This document shows, piece by piece, positions 19,119 to 31,420 of a DNA stretch of 64,000 nt. Position 1 is the first letter of the stretch. The number at the start of each line of letters is the position of its first letter. The stretch covers positions 12,086,075 to 12,150,074 of the forward strand of contig CM063259.1 of the NCBI GenBank assembly GCA_032158295.1. The letters are read 5' to 3'. Below the pieces are notes generated by a model that was not told the origin of the DNA, did no database searches, and saw nothing but the letters and a program-made list of their open reading frames with translations. Made by a program: the position numbers and the translations under genes. This stretch comes from Pycnopodia helianthoides. Taxonomy: Eukaryota > Echinodermata > Asteroidea > Forcipulatida > Asteriidae.

Positions 19119-22100
19119 GGTGACAAGGAGACAAGGAGAGTGGAGGAGAAAAGGGGGGGGGGTCAGGTGACGAGCATTGGGAGGTGTATTTCTGCACTTT
19201 TCGACTGTATCTGCCTCTCTCTCTCTTTTCACTTCTTTCTATACTTGACTGTTTGTGGTTCTCTAGTTTTCTTGGATTTTGTGTTAATTTACCAATATAT
19301 TTCTTCATTTCTGTTTGTTCAACCCGTGCTTACAAGATAGACATTGAGGGGGAATTTTAGGTATGACCCCACAATGTTTTGAACAGGAAAGATCAAAGAA
19401 AGTGACCATAGAAAACGCATGGAAAGCCCACAGCGTCACTCTATACTAAACATACTCGTTTGTCCGTATGTTCTTGTTTATATTCTGTGTGTCTGTCCGT
19501 CAGGCATCTCACCACAAGCCCCGGCGTCTAAGATCACTCTATACTTGTCTTGGTTTATGTCTTTTGTATAACTGGATTAATGGTTTCTTGCTAAATTCAT
19601 TTATTTTTTTATGTATGGTTTTAAAGAAATTTCATGAAGTAGCCCTTCATGTGGAATGTGAATTTTGAATTGAATGTGTATTTTTAGCCTTTGAGCCTGC
19701 TGGGGTCGAAACGTCAAGCCATTAACTTGTTTGTTTGTTTGTTGGGGTGTTTCTTTGCTTGTTTGTTTACCTTATACACCATAAACCATGATTGGTTATC
19801 AGTTTGCAAGAACAACTACAAAGCTCTATTTACTCGTTTGTGCAAAGATTAGATGAACGGGGCCTTTCCGAAACCGCTTCAAGTGGAGCACCCTTTTGTT
19901 ACTCTTTAAAGGAACATTACAGAATTGGTAAGAAAAGAACTTGTAAAATATACTTTTTGATCACAGATTTACATAAAACTTAATTTTAAAAACACATTGG
20001 CCCATCTTACCCCGTTTCCCATTCCCCCCCCCCCCCCCTTGGTGTACCCCTGGTTGGTTCGGCCTTGAAGAGTTTTTTGTTAAACATGCCCAACAAAAGA
20101 AAGCCAATGAATTACAAAAATATGTCGGTGAGGTAAACAGGGTTATGTTATTTTTAGTCTTTTCACAAGCAATTTTTACTTTTAACCTGAGCGTGATGGA
20201 TCACTGTTTGGTTTTCTATAATGCACTCTCGACCAACTTTTCCAAATACGTGTCCGATTTAACAGTAGACCGTTTTGTTCCCGATATGAACTTTTTTTCT
20301 CTACTTCCCTTTCTCTCTCTCTCTCTCTTTCTTTCTCTCTTTTGCGATGTGAACTAGTTTTAAAATCGTTTTTTTCACTTTTATTGTTTGAAAATACCTT
20401 TTGGAAAAGGGAATGAAATGAGAAGGCCATGCAAGGACGAAAAAAATACAGACGGTTTATGGTCGGAAAGATTGTTAATGGAAGTTTTTGAGTGACGTGT
20501 AACTTCGTTGAAATGCATCATTTTCTATTGCAAGGTTAAAAAAACAAAAAAACAACAACATTTACGAACACTTGTAGGGCGCTTAGTACGCGCGTGTCAA
20601 AATGCACGTATTGCAGTTCGTATGAATCATGTTTTTTCATGGTCACCATAAACTGCATACACTTTAGACATATCACAAGATCATAAAAGAATCAGAGGGG
20701 ACCACTTGCTCTTTGACTTTATATGCCTCTTTTTCGGGTTACCATACCTGAGCGGGTGAGTAGAGAGAATCGGCCACAGCCCTTTTTAATGTGCCAGATT
20801 CTGGCACATTAATGAACCAATTCCAGGGTTTATGAGCGAGCAAGGTATCTGGGAAAAATGGCTCGGCGAGGTCGATCACCCCTGGGGACGAGGTTGCACT
20901 TCCAAGGGTTACGATCGAGCAAGGGATTCGTGAAAGCAACCAAAATGGCGCGGCGGGATCGTACACAACTGGGAACGAGGTTGAAAAAAACACCTCTCAG
21001 CATGATCAATATGGCGTATTGTGACGTCATGAAATGGGCAATTCAGCAAACACAGCATCAGAAACGCATTAGGTTTCGCCCGAATTACCTTGATGAGCAA
21101 ACTAACTCTTGAAAGAAACAACGCCTGATCTGCTTTTATAAGGCGAACTGTTACTGCTGTTTCAATATAGAAATGGGTATGCCGAGTTCTAGGGACAGCT
21201 TGCCGTACTTTTTCGGACACAAACAAAATGGTGTTTGGCGGGGGGCTAATCTGACGTCATCATGTCTAAGGACGGTTTGTATTTTCCACATACTTACACC
21301 AGAGGGCGTCGTTTTGTTTAATTTTCGGGTTCCATAATCAGGTTTCTTGCTGCGCTCTTGTACTGTGAAGAGAAACAAGCTTGAATTTTAAGAGGTATTC
21401 TGAGTTTGTCGCCATTCCTCCTGGTTGGACTATGAGCTCCGTGAGAAACTAACGACAATGACGTAACAATACTTATGACGCATGCGCACTTCAAACAGTG
21501 AACCAAACAATAAATAAATAAATAATAACTACGTCATAGAGTTTGTCATGTCTCTCAAATGAAAATAGTTTTACCAATGTTCACTTCTTAAAGGTCAGGC
21601 AAATTGTGGGATAGTCTGGGCTCCAGCCGAAGCTTACTCATTTGTGTAGAAAGTATAAGCCCATTGTGTTGTGTGCAGATCTAATCCCCTTGAGTTTTTT
21701 GCTGCCAGACTAGCACAGCTCAATGCTAGAGTCATCCTAGTCTAGTGACAGGTTGTAAATAAACAGCGGTTCCCACAGGTGCTGTCTACGACTGTTTTAT
21801 GTCCATGTTTCAGACGACTGTTTGATGTACTGCTCATATTGTATAGCAGTTACTGTACAATAAGAAATCGTGTAGGCCCTAATGTACTTGTAAGAAGTGG
21901 CAGTTACTGTTAAAAAAATCATGTGAACCAACCTATAAATTGCCTGAATGCTTCAATCCTTTCTAGGTGTATCCATACCAGGGGGACCTCCATTCATCTA
22001 TAGACCCTTAGAAAAGGGATTGTGTCAACCCATGGTCAACCAAACAATGTTGTATACGCGTAATAGAAACTGCCTTCCGTGAGCTCCCCCTTTGCTGCAT

Positions 22101-24666
22101 GTGTACATTTAAGGGGGGTGCTGCTCGCAAGGTTTTAAAGGAAATGAAGTGGGTTTTTTTTGTAATGAAAAAATCAACTATTTTGATATAGACCCTTTTT
22201 TATTATTGCAAAAGTTCTTAACACCAATTCACAGATTCACCGATGACCACGGAACAATTTTGGCGGGAATGGTTTGCTTAAGTTCGCCCTTGACTGTGTC
22301 TTTGCTATAAATCTTGCTTGAGGCAGGGCATCAAATTCTTATTGGATCTGAATAGCAAAACTGTGTTGTAGTCATGCATTATAGCTTTAGCTTTTAAAAT
22401 AAATTTGCAGAGTGACAAGGCATACCTTTTTAGTATAAATCCGAAAGCTTACTGATTATGAAATTCATACCAGTTCAAATCCTTAAGAGAAACTTGTCAA
22501 GAAACGTCCAGCAAACTGGATTTGAACACCTCAGAAAATAATAATGGTTGTCGTCAAAGTTGAAATAAGCAACCCGGGGATGAACGTGGGCATAAGTCGC
22601 TTTAGAAAACATGAACCCTTTTTCACCAAAAAGTGACTGCCAAATTTTGATCAAAATTTGTCACTTGGGAATTTGTTTATAATTTTGTTGGGAATTTGTG
22701 GTTCATTACTTGACATTATAATTACTAAAAATAGTCCGGCAGCCAAAAGCCACTTTTTACCTGAACCTTGCATCGGAGGATGAATAACAGGTTTTGATTG
22801 ATCCATGTTCAGCAGACCTTGTATAAACAGAATCTGCATGATGACACCTTGTGAAGTTTGGACAATTCGAGATATTGGTGGAATATTCCTCCAATTTATG
22901 TCCCAGAAAATTAAAAGTCATGATATCAGGCTAACTTTTACAAACTATTGGTGGCGCTGTTTGCTTATAATATTTAAATATTAAGTTATTTGAAATATTG
23001 AAAATACAAAACATAACACTTGCATCACTTTCAGTCGTACACAAAATCATTCATAATAATAAATTGCTGATACTTTCCAAATATGTTTTCAAACAAATTT
23101 TTACTTCAAAATAATTCAAAGTTGTAGAATGAGCCTGCAGTAGCTTGACATTTATCAGACTGGTACCATTCTGGTGCAATGTGTGACACATCACTTGATA
23201 AAGTCTGGTACACGCTGATGTAAACAACAGGACACGTGGAGAGAATTAGCCGCATGATATGGCTGTCTCGCTGAACACTCGATTGTCAGTAAATATTGTT
23301 TATAGCAGCTACATTTTAGCATTACATTCATATAATTAACAGGTATTGTGACTTATTTGTAGAGACGGATTTCATGATTATTTGCAATAAGTTTGGATTT
23401 ATAATGACCGGTGACATATCAGTAACCTGTTCAGCTGAGTGAGATGACAAATGAAATAATTATATTATTATAAGACATGCTATCACATTGAGACCTGCCG
23501 CTTAATATAAGGACTTAGAGAGGAGTTTTAGTAATTAAATTTCCACCACATGGATCAGAATACAATTGTATCATTACTTAGGCATTACAATTTGCATCCA
23601 TGATGATAAAGAACATCAGGCAGGTCAGATTCTTCTAAGTTTTTGTCTGATTAACCGCACCTGGTTTTGTGTGTATAATTTGGATTTTTCTCGCCTGAAT
23701 CAAAGCGACGGACATGAACAGAAGAATGTCTTTTCAGATGGGAATAATATAACTATGATTCAAGCAACTTGTCTGAGGCAGGACCCGAAATAATATGCCC
23801 TACCTACAATTATTTAGCTGCAGTAAAGAATATGATGGTCACTTACACAGCCATCTTCAAGCACAACATCTAATCGTTCGATGCCACAGAAACTGTAGCA
23901 AAAGTTAGCTTTCATAAGTCATGTACGCTTCCTTATTAGTTGAATGTGGGTCGATTAAAGGAATCGGGCAAATCTCTGTACTTTTTTTTTTAAAGATGTG
24001 GGAATGCAACAAGTGTATGTGAAATAAAAGCATAAACGTGGGTGTGAGGGTATGTTTGTGTTTAGGAGTCACAAGGCGTTTATCCGTTGTTGTCATTAAA
24101 AGCAATGAAAGGGGGATCCCAAAGTATTTCTGAAAGTCTGTGGTCGCTCTGAATTAGAGGCAATAATTTGTTGATTGCCCGTGATATAGTGCCGGGTTTT
24201 AGGTTGCTGAGAACACGAGAGGTGTTTTGGAGTTTTGTTTTGCTTCTGGTTTCATACGATGCGATACTTTAAAGATCTACTTCAGCAATATCTGCGAAAT
24301 AAAACAAATTGCTGAATCTTAAACATAATGTTATTAAGTATTCTGACCTTGTAGATTGGATTGTTTTAAACACATATTTTTTTCGTAATTTTAACCGGAA
24401 AAAATAATCCGATCTTAGGGTTTTTAAAAACTCGCGCGCTTCCATGGCTCCCTCCATAGGCACCATGCATGTCCCATACTGAAGCACGTGTATTTACGCG
24501 CACCACGAACCAACTATAAGATACGTGGGTGAACCAGCGAATGATGACGTACTTATAAGAAAGGGGAAACCAGGAAGTAGCGATATGTCGTGTGTTTACA
24601 CGGTAACTATGTGTGATGATCTCATTATTCGAATACATTCACCAAGTTAAGACGTGAGAATTGACC

Positions 24667-25057
24667 ATGCCGAACTCATGTTCTGTTGGTGGATGTACTT
24701 GGAACGCAGATAGGAACCCAGATGTGAGTTTTTGTTTCGATTCCCAAGAGATCCTGTCCAGAGAAGGGAATGGGTGCGTTCGGTGACCAACACAGGGTTT
24801 CACGGTGACAAAATGGACCATGATTTGCAGTGCCCATTTTACGGACGACTGTCGGGTTGCAACATCGCAACTAAAGAGCAGTTTTGGATTAAAAAGCTAT
24901 AACAGGCTTAAGCCAGGTTCAATCCCAACCATGAAAGCCCCATCTGCAGTGCTATCATCTTTTCAAACAGAGAGTAAAACAGGCACAGCCAAATGAAACT
25001 AAGCGATTCAGCCAACACTCGTCTGGCATGTCATTTAAGAAAAGAGAGAAGAGCTGG
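24667..25057 (+). pseudogene. THAP-type zinc-finger gene, broken reading frame
   Basis: THAP is a C2CH zinc DNA-binding domain found in host regulators and in P-element and Kolobok transposases. Starting at ATG 24667 the sequence reads MPNSCSVGGCTWN...DVSF. The middle (RFPRDP, RREWVRSV) is in another frame from about 24738 to 24800. The first frame then returns with WTMICSAHFTDDCR and LKPGSIPTM, giving the Cys/His pair and the closing P of the domain. The first frame hits TGA inside the shifted middle, and a further shift near 24990 opens a reading to a donor at 25058 (GTAAGC). Order and spacing fit THAP well. Two compensating indels plus a third imply a pseudogene, a transposase relic, or assembly indels. 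Confidence 0.7.
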
Positions 25058-25099
25058 GTAAGCAACTTTTAAGTTCTAAAACTAAGTTCTATGAGTATG

Positions 25100-27400
25100 T
25101 AGTTGATATTTTACCATCGTTTCTTTTCATTTCAAAACATGCACTTCTCGCAAGAGATTTCAAACTCAATAGTAGGGCTACCAAAACCATCAACAATTTT
25201 CCGAGTTCGAAGTTTAGGAAAGTTTGTAACTAGTTACCAATTCTACTTCACCTCCTTGACCTTGTCATCCCAGTGCACATACATGTGTACAAGACTCCCA
25301 TTCAACTTCAAGTACAACCTACAGACTTCATTATTGACCTTACATTGCTTTTCCAGTTTAGTTTGCTTTCAACATCATTGTATCCCTGGGGGAGGAGTAC
25401 CAGGGGAAGGACCATGGTAAAAAAATACTTGGGCCTACAAAGGGCAAAGCCATACATGTGTGTGAATACAATGCCCAAATTATGACATTTTGACTTAGAG
25501 GTTAAATACAATGTTTGTTTTGATCTTTTGTTCAGGTTTTGCAAGAAGCTTTTGCTGAATATATGCTAAGTATGGTGACCAGGAGCCCACTGGTGAACAA
25601 CTTCTCCCATCTAATGTGATGGAAAGTTCAATCACATCAGAGGAGGTAATGAAACGGTTTACTGGCTTGTTGCAGAAACAACCTTAATTATGTTTAGGGG
25701 AGAAATATTCAACCGCGGGGGGTGGGGGTCAGCTTCAAAATGCCTGGACCCCGAGCTGAGGGTTATTTTTATTTCATTACACATCAAAATGTGCAGTATC
25801 GGAATAATAATTAACTTTACTTTGCATAATCATACACTTGTCAGGCCTGGAATTTCATCTTGGAGAGGGCAAGGCCATTTTCATTTTGTAAAGGGTACTT
25901 CCATTGGAAAATCTTAAAGTCTATGGGAGACTTTTGAAGGGGCACCAAGGCCAACACAAGGGCAACGAAGGCCATGGCCTCCGTGTAATTCCAGGCCTGA
26001 CTTGTGAATATCTTAAAAGTTAACAATTTCCCTCAAGATTTTTAACAAATTTATAAACCCCTAGGTTTGAGATGCATGATTCATGTCTGTTTGCAATTTT
26101 GTTTCAAGCAGAATTATTAAAATGAAAGAAAGGTTTATTTTGTCCTCCTATTACATGTATTAAAGAGATACTGTTGACATAGTTTCAACACCTTATTGTT
26201 AATGCAGAGGATTATTTCTGATGGTAAAATATGATTTATTCATCAAGCCATTGTGGATTTTTTTCTTTATTGATTATACATGTATTGTACATATTTTTTG
26301 TACACCCTTTATTATCTTATGAGAAGAGTTGTTTTAATGCCCATGTAGCTCTTACTTGACCGCAACCACATCTGGTAATTTAAATGTAGGGTTTTATTGA
26401 GTACATGTACACATGTATACCGTACTTATTTGTTATTGTTATTATTATTTGTTAGAAGGGGGATCAACCACAAACTTGTTTGCTACGTAAGATTAATGAG
26501 CAGCCCCAGTTTGTGCATATTGCATGGTGAACTAAAGTAGTTTTTTTTGGGGGGGGGGGAGAAAAAGAGGAGTTGGAGTACATGTATTGGGGTTTGCATA
26601 TTTCATGTGTAATGTGTTTTCAATCCAGGGCAAACACAAAACAATTACACTTCTTTTTGACAATTTGCCAGACAACCTGTCTTTCTAAGCTTTGACTGTA
26701 ATTTGAAATGTTTGTTTACATTTTCTTGAAAGTCTACATTGAGCTGAAAATTTTGATAAGGTCTTTTAGAATGTCTGTAGGCAAGAAGAGTAAGGATCGC
26801 ATGGAATTAGTTTTGCAACACTCCCTTTTAATTTAGCTGTTTTCTATTTAATTACTCAATGAAAATTGAAACTAGACAGAGAGGTCAACTTTGGTGATAC
26901 AACTTTTCTTGACATTAAGTATTACATGTACACTGTACTCTTAACTCCAAAATATTGCTTTTTGTACATAAGGTGGTCATTTACCATGTAGTATATGCAA
27001 GAAGGGTAAGGAACTCATAGTTACATTTTCTTTTAATGGCAACGTGTCCCTTTAATTTATTAATTAAGCTGCTTTCTATTTATTTACTTCACTTGAAGAG
27101 GGGTAGTTGACTTTGCAAAAACAATTGTTGTTTTATTCTATTTTTCTTGAAATAAAATAATACTCATAAAGACTAAAGACTGATATGTGTATATTATTAA
27201 AAGTATTTATTGTCATTTACTCATGGATCATCTAAAAATGATTGTAACACACTGAAAATTTAGAGTAAATGGAGGCCACCAATCCCACCATGTTTGTATC
27301 CTCAATTCTGAAAACCTTCCTGAAAACCATGTACCACTACTAGATTAGCAGAACATGTTTTGATCATAGTATGATTTGAAACTTTGCATGGTGGGATCAG
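25100..27400. other. AT-rich stretch between THAP relic and P2RX7_C gene
   Basis: Mostly AT-rich sequence without a supported gene. A possible decayed exon at about 25535-25646 (acceptor TTCAG, donor GTAATG) has one frame reading YGDQEPTGEQLLPSN and MESSITSEE. Too short to name. A G-rich run lies at 26551-26561. Confidence 0.4.
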
Positions 27401-27404
27401 GTTT

Positions 27405-27592
27405 GCAGTGATGCTATGTATAAAATCTCGTTGTGAGTAGTGGTGGTTTTAAAAAGAACAGGTGGTTTGACAACTTCCTGAAGAGGATCAGGGCATACTG
27501 ATCAAAAAATCAAGTTGTGAAACCACTGTTTCTTTTCAGAACCACCACTACTCAAAAGAGATTTTACCTATGGTGTCAGCGCAAACCTCACC
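27405..27592. repeat. Large foldback (inverted repeat) 3' of the P2RX7_C gene
   Basis: The left arm runs GGTTTGCAGTGATGCTATGT, AAAATCTCGTTGTGAGTAGT, GGTGGTT. The right arm runs AACCACCACTACTCAAAAGA, GATTTTACCTATGGTGTCAG, CGCAAACC. They pair imperfectly over about 65 bases around an 80-base centre that pairs further (AACAGGTGGTTT / AAACCACTGTTT). It is MITE-like and about 270 bases past the stop codon, so possibly in the 3' UTR. Confidence 0.75.
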
Positions 27593-27862
27593 TAATTATA
27601 GACATTGTTCTTGTAATGACACACATCCCATCTCAGTGAGCCAAATATTAACAGATTGTTCTCAAAAAAGTTCCCCTTTTGAAGCCTCTTTGCTGTATAA
27701 CTTCCATGTTGGTAATATGTACATGTAAGTTGAATGCATTTCACTATTTTCCATTGAGAGGCACAACAGCATGAGCTTTATGTTTGACAAATAATTTGTA
27801 CATCTATTTTTTGAGTCTCATTTACAAACATTTTATCAACTATAGGGGCTAAAAATACCACA

Positions 27863-28094
27863 CTAAATTCGAGTGAGAAGAGGAATTCTTATTATATGAT
27901 TGGCAATAAATTTTAGGGTTTTTAAGTTACTAATAGTCAGGTGGCGGGTAAACCCTTTATATTGTCCATTGGGGTTGGGATATGTCCTTCGGATGGCGTC
28001 CATGATACATGAAGGAAGTGGCATTCTGTTGAACCTTCCGAGGTAGCCCGTACACCATCTGACAACTTGCCTGTAAACAACATGGCGATTTCTT
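27863..28094 (-). CDS. P2RX7_C gene exon 3: C-terminal part and stop
   Basis: The acceptor is TTTGTTTGCAG. The exon reads RNRHVVYRQVVRWCTGYLG, LPSCIMDAIRRTYP and GQYKGFTRHLTI, then a less conserved tail to TAG at 27865-27863. P2X7 shows AYR.Y..W.FG, LPSC..W.IR..FP and GQY.GF at the same places. Confidence 0.9.
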
Positions 28095-30158
28095 CTGCAA
28101 ACAAAGTAGTTGAAGAAAATCAAATTAGGTAAACATTTGATATCAATATTTGTTTAAAAACACAGTTTTCCCATTTTGAAGAAATCACGTACGAGTAAGG
28201 GTGGAAATATACTCTTCTGGTTTGTCCAGTCGAAAAACTTGTAGGAGAACCCCCCCACACACACACACACCCTTACATATGGCTGTTACAGGGGTACTTT
28301 CATTGTTGTTCTCCTTTTTCTGAAGAAATCCTAATTGGGTCACCACCAGAACAAAGAAAACCTTATGGGGTAGCATTGCTCCGTAAGTTGGCATGTGTAA
28401 GCTCACACACACACACACACACACTCAAGTGTGTCATGAGCTCCAATCGTGGACCCTCCTTTGTTCAACTCTTTGTCCTGACAAACGTGGACCCCATTGT
28501 TTTCCTTTGTGATAACAAACATGGACCTATTGTGCCCTTTTGTTGTAAGTCCTCGGTTTGATTGCACTACAAACTCACACACACACACTTTTGGGTTCTT
28601 TAAAGAAGTCATAAGCTGTAACATACTCAACAATTGTGACAGAGATCAAAGTGTTTAGAAAAAATCTTGTACAGGTTTTATGGTTATTCGTTTTTCTGAG
28701 TTGAATAAATCTAATCCAACAGTCAATTATACTCAGGGTCAGGTAAGAGGCGTAATAATTTTTTGGGGGGGAGGGTTTGCTCCTTACATTAATTTTACAG
28801 TTCAATTAAAAAAAGACACTTACTGGTCTAGAGTCCCTTCAACTGCATCTCTGCCATAGTATTCACCGGTACTGTAAATACGCGGTTTGAAGTACAGCCG
28901 GGTGCAGACAGACTGCTTCAAACCAATCATGCACAGCAAGGCTTTGGTTTTCATCCTCTACATTAATGTTCAATGCTGCCATTTGGGCTCTTGTCTTCTG
29001 CACTTCCTTACAGCAGATGCAGTTCACTGCCATTGGTTGGACCACACAGTGTCCGCATGAGCACCTGAAAGAAAAATTTAAATAACAGAAAATTAACGGA
29101 TGAAAGTGTTGCTGTACTGACATAGGATGGACTATGTTCATGACCATTAACTAATTTTACGTGAACGGGGGTAATACAAAATGAGTGGGGATTGAAACAA
29201 TGCGTGTCTCATTTATACATCTAAGTAAAAAATCATGCAATGTTTCGCATTGTTTATCAATGGCCGTTGTTCTTACTTTGTGTCTCTGGGAATTTTTTTT
29301 TTATTTTATTTTTTTTATTTGAAAAGTGGTTTGTAATTGTAGTTCTGTTTTAAAGAATAAACATGACATATCATACTAGCCTAAAAGAAAACTATGAGAA
29401 ATAATTAGCAAATGAGCTTGACATAAAAAATAATCCAATTAGGCTAGGACCTACCTCAATCATTTGCTAAAAAAAAAAAATAAATAAATGCGGTAGAACA
29501 GGGACACTGACAGAAAATACGGCTTGTCAGGATCAGTTCGGTACTGAAAATAAATGTTATCTCCAACACACTGAGATTTGATGATTGTATTGTGAAAAAA
29601 TTAATGGATAAACGAGGAATTACAGAAACAAATAAAACAACATTCATCTATTTTCCTTCTCCATGGAACCCGGTTCTCCGATAAGGATACCTGCACTAAC
29701 CCAATGGGAACAATTTTTGAGTGACACCATTCAATGTATCATGAAAACGTGAACCATATTGGACAACAGCAACCATTTCGTGAGAAAAAAAAATCAACTT
29801 TCTGCTGCTATTTCTATCCATTATAGCGGCCTCATATGCCGCATAGATAAATAAGTACTTCATGACGATAAAAAACAGTGAACATAGCATTGTTTGTTCT
29901 TCAAAAAACCTGTGGGACTCACCATTCAGTATTGTTTAGTCGACCTCCTGCATCAGGATTCGCACGTTCACGATCATCGGCGGCCAGTGGCTCAAACCTG
30001 TATGGTTTGGCACCTCGCACTTCCTCGTCAAGCACTCCCCCAGCTTCATCAACGCCCTCTTCGTCTTCGGAAGAGCTCCCTCCAATACTATCATCTGTAT
30101 TTCCTAATTCTTCTTCGTCCACACTGTGTTCCTCCCACGATCCGCTAATGTCTGACAT
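27863..30158 (-). CDS. Free-standing P2X7 C-terminal (ballast/ZCD, P2RX7_C) domain protein, 3 exons, 221 aa
   Basis: Three exons splice with matching phases (2, 2) into an intact 222-codon frame. The first 55 or so residues are acidic (WEEHSVDEEELGN, SSSEDEEGVDE), followed by KPYRFEPLA. The domain follows: WCSCGHCVVQP, CICCKEV, CLHPAVLQTAYLQYR, HVVYRQVVRWCTGYLGR, LPSCIMDAIRRTYPNPNGQY and KGF. This matches the cytosolic ballast of vertebrate P2X7, whose clustered cysteines bind zinc. No P2X channel part (two TM segments and ectodomain) is present. Such stand-alone domains are known in invertebrates, often in many copies, with unknown function; the vertebrate receptor is thought to have captured one. 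The chosen ATG (30158) begins MSDISGSWEE; an upstream in-frame ATG at 30242 adds an unlike N-terminus. Confidence 0.85.
28254..28590. repeat. CA dinucleotide tracts and a short minisatellite
   Basis: Three (CA)n tracts (about 28254-28272, 28402-28424 and 28575-28588) flank imperfect repeats of GTGGACCC(C/T)..TTGTT..CTTTGT between 28445 and 28555. They lie in the intron of the P2RX7_C gene. ORFs reading VCVCVCV are by-products. Confidence 0.7.
28867..29064 (-). CDS. P2RX7_C gene exon 2: cysteine cluster
   Basis: The acceptor is TTTCTTTCAG and the donor GTGAAT. It encodes CSCGHCVVQP, NCICCKEVQK, HDWFEAVCLHPAVLQTAY and LQYR: six cysteines in the zinc-type arrangement, and the CL..P.VL..AYLQYR segment. 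Confidence 0.9.
29923..30158 (-). CDS. P2RX7_C gene exon 1: acidic N-terminus and PYRFEP motif
   Basis: ATG is at 30158-30156 and the donor is TG|GTGAGT at 29922. It encodes 78 codons plus two bases and ends NNTEW across the junction. PYxFEP-like and N..W motifs precede the first CxC in this family. Confidence 0.85.
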
Positions 30159-31367
30159 TTTGTCCTCGTTTACTGTGTGAATAGCTATAGACGCGTACAA
30201 TAAACACACTTCGCTGCGCGGGGGTAAACAAGCCGTCTCCATTCATGTACGTCATCAGAGTCTATGGTATATTTTTATCACGTGACATGCCGTTTCCAAA
30301 AACTCGGTATGAGGAGCTGCTGAACGCTGGCCTAAATGACCTTTTTTTTTAATTACGCAACTACCGCTAAGTATTTTAATTAATATATACGTAATCATGA
30401 AACACAAATTGATTGGATTTCGCCAAAGTTTAAATTATCTTAGTACCGTTGAAGTAGATCTTTAACGATCTGCGTGTCCATTGCTTTCAAATATCGATCA
30501 TCATTCTCCCTCAAATAATTCATATGAATTGGATTTTATTGTCTTACATTTACTTTGAACAGTCCAGCAACGGATAAATGCCTGTTATTTATAAACACAA
30601 ACATACCCACGGCTATGTCTTTATTTCCCATAGGGCTACACTTGTCGCAACCCAACATCTTTTTAAGATCTGCCTGATTCTTTAAATCGACCAACATGCA
30701 ACTGATGAGGAAGCAATCATGACTTCCGAAAGCTCGCTACTGCTACCCAATGGATCTGGAAAATTATACCTTATCTCGACCCCCCCCCCCCCCAAAAGTT
30801 CACTTATAGTTCCATATTTTAATTTGATTGTCACAAATACAATTTTCAAGTTACAACAAGTCAACAGATACAGCGTCACTGGGTGGGATAGCACCAAAAG
30901 TTATGTCATTATCGGATAGGTTCAACTTTATGGGATTTTCCGAGAATGAATGGGGCTTTTTTCTCTCTCTTGGGGCAGGACCAACCCCCCCCCCCACCTC
31001 TCTGGGTGTCTTAAAATGCAGCTCTTCTCCCCCAAACATCAATGTAGAAGAGGGTACATGTACATATTTGTATTTCAGGGTTTCTTATAAACTTGTAAAC
31101 TTACCTTAATTTGTCAATGCACGTACACGTACGTTGGTTTGATTTATACAATTTATACCTTGGCCACGCCCCTTGATGGATCATACCCCACCCATCATCC
31201 ATCATCCTTACATACATTAATGTATGAATCTCTTTCAAAGATTTATTACAAGAAACTCTTCCATAAATTAATGTACTTAGTTTTCTAATATTATGTGTGG
31301 TTGGATACAATTACCGCCTCCATCCCACTAGCCACGCCCCCTCAGCACCCTACACCCTCTTTCGTCC

Positions 31368-31420
<53 letters not shown>

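Larger units (their letters stand above)
14600..24260. other. Intergenic, no supported gene
   Basis: No recognisable exon was found on either strand. Contents: diverged TTAA-element pieces (15290-15640 and 19911-19990), a palindromic CGTCCTTAGTAAC element at 16020-16105, the repeat at 19002, CT-rich 20310-20340, and several GTCGAAACGT-type repeat ends. ORFs of 60-105 codons here look random. Confidence 0.55.
24263..30470. other. Candidate composite element: THAP gene and P2RX7_C gene between inverted flanks
   Basis: TTAAAGATCTACTTCA occurs upstream of the THAP start (about 24272-24287), and its reverse complement occurs upstream of the P2RX7_C start (about 30449-30464). Further inward both sides share a GCGAAAT...CAA...TTTG-like block and CGTAATT followed by an A-rich run. 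The genes converge between these flanks. This could be the worn inverted ends of a 6-kb DNA transposon or two related promoters. No transposase catalytic core is recognised inside. Confidence 0.3.

Noticed and set aside
28185..28633. Cys/Val-rich ORFs (VCVCVCV)
   Set aside because: They are CA dinucleotide repeats read in frame.
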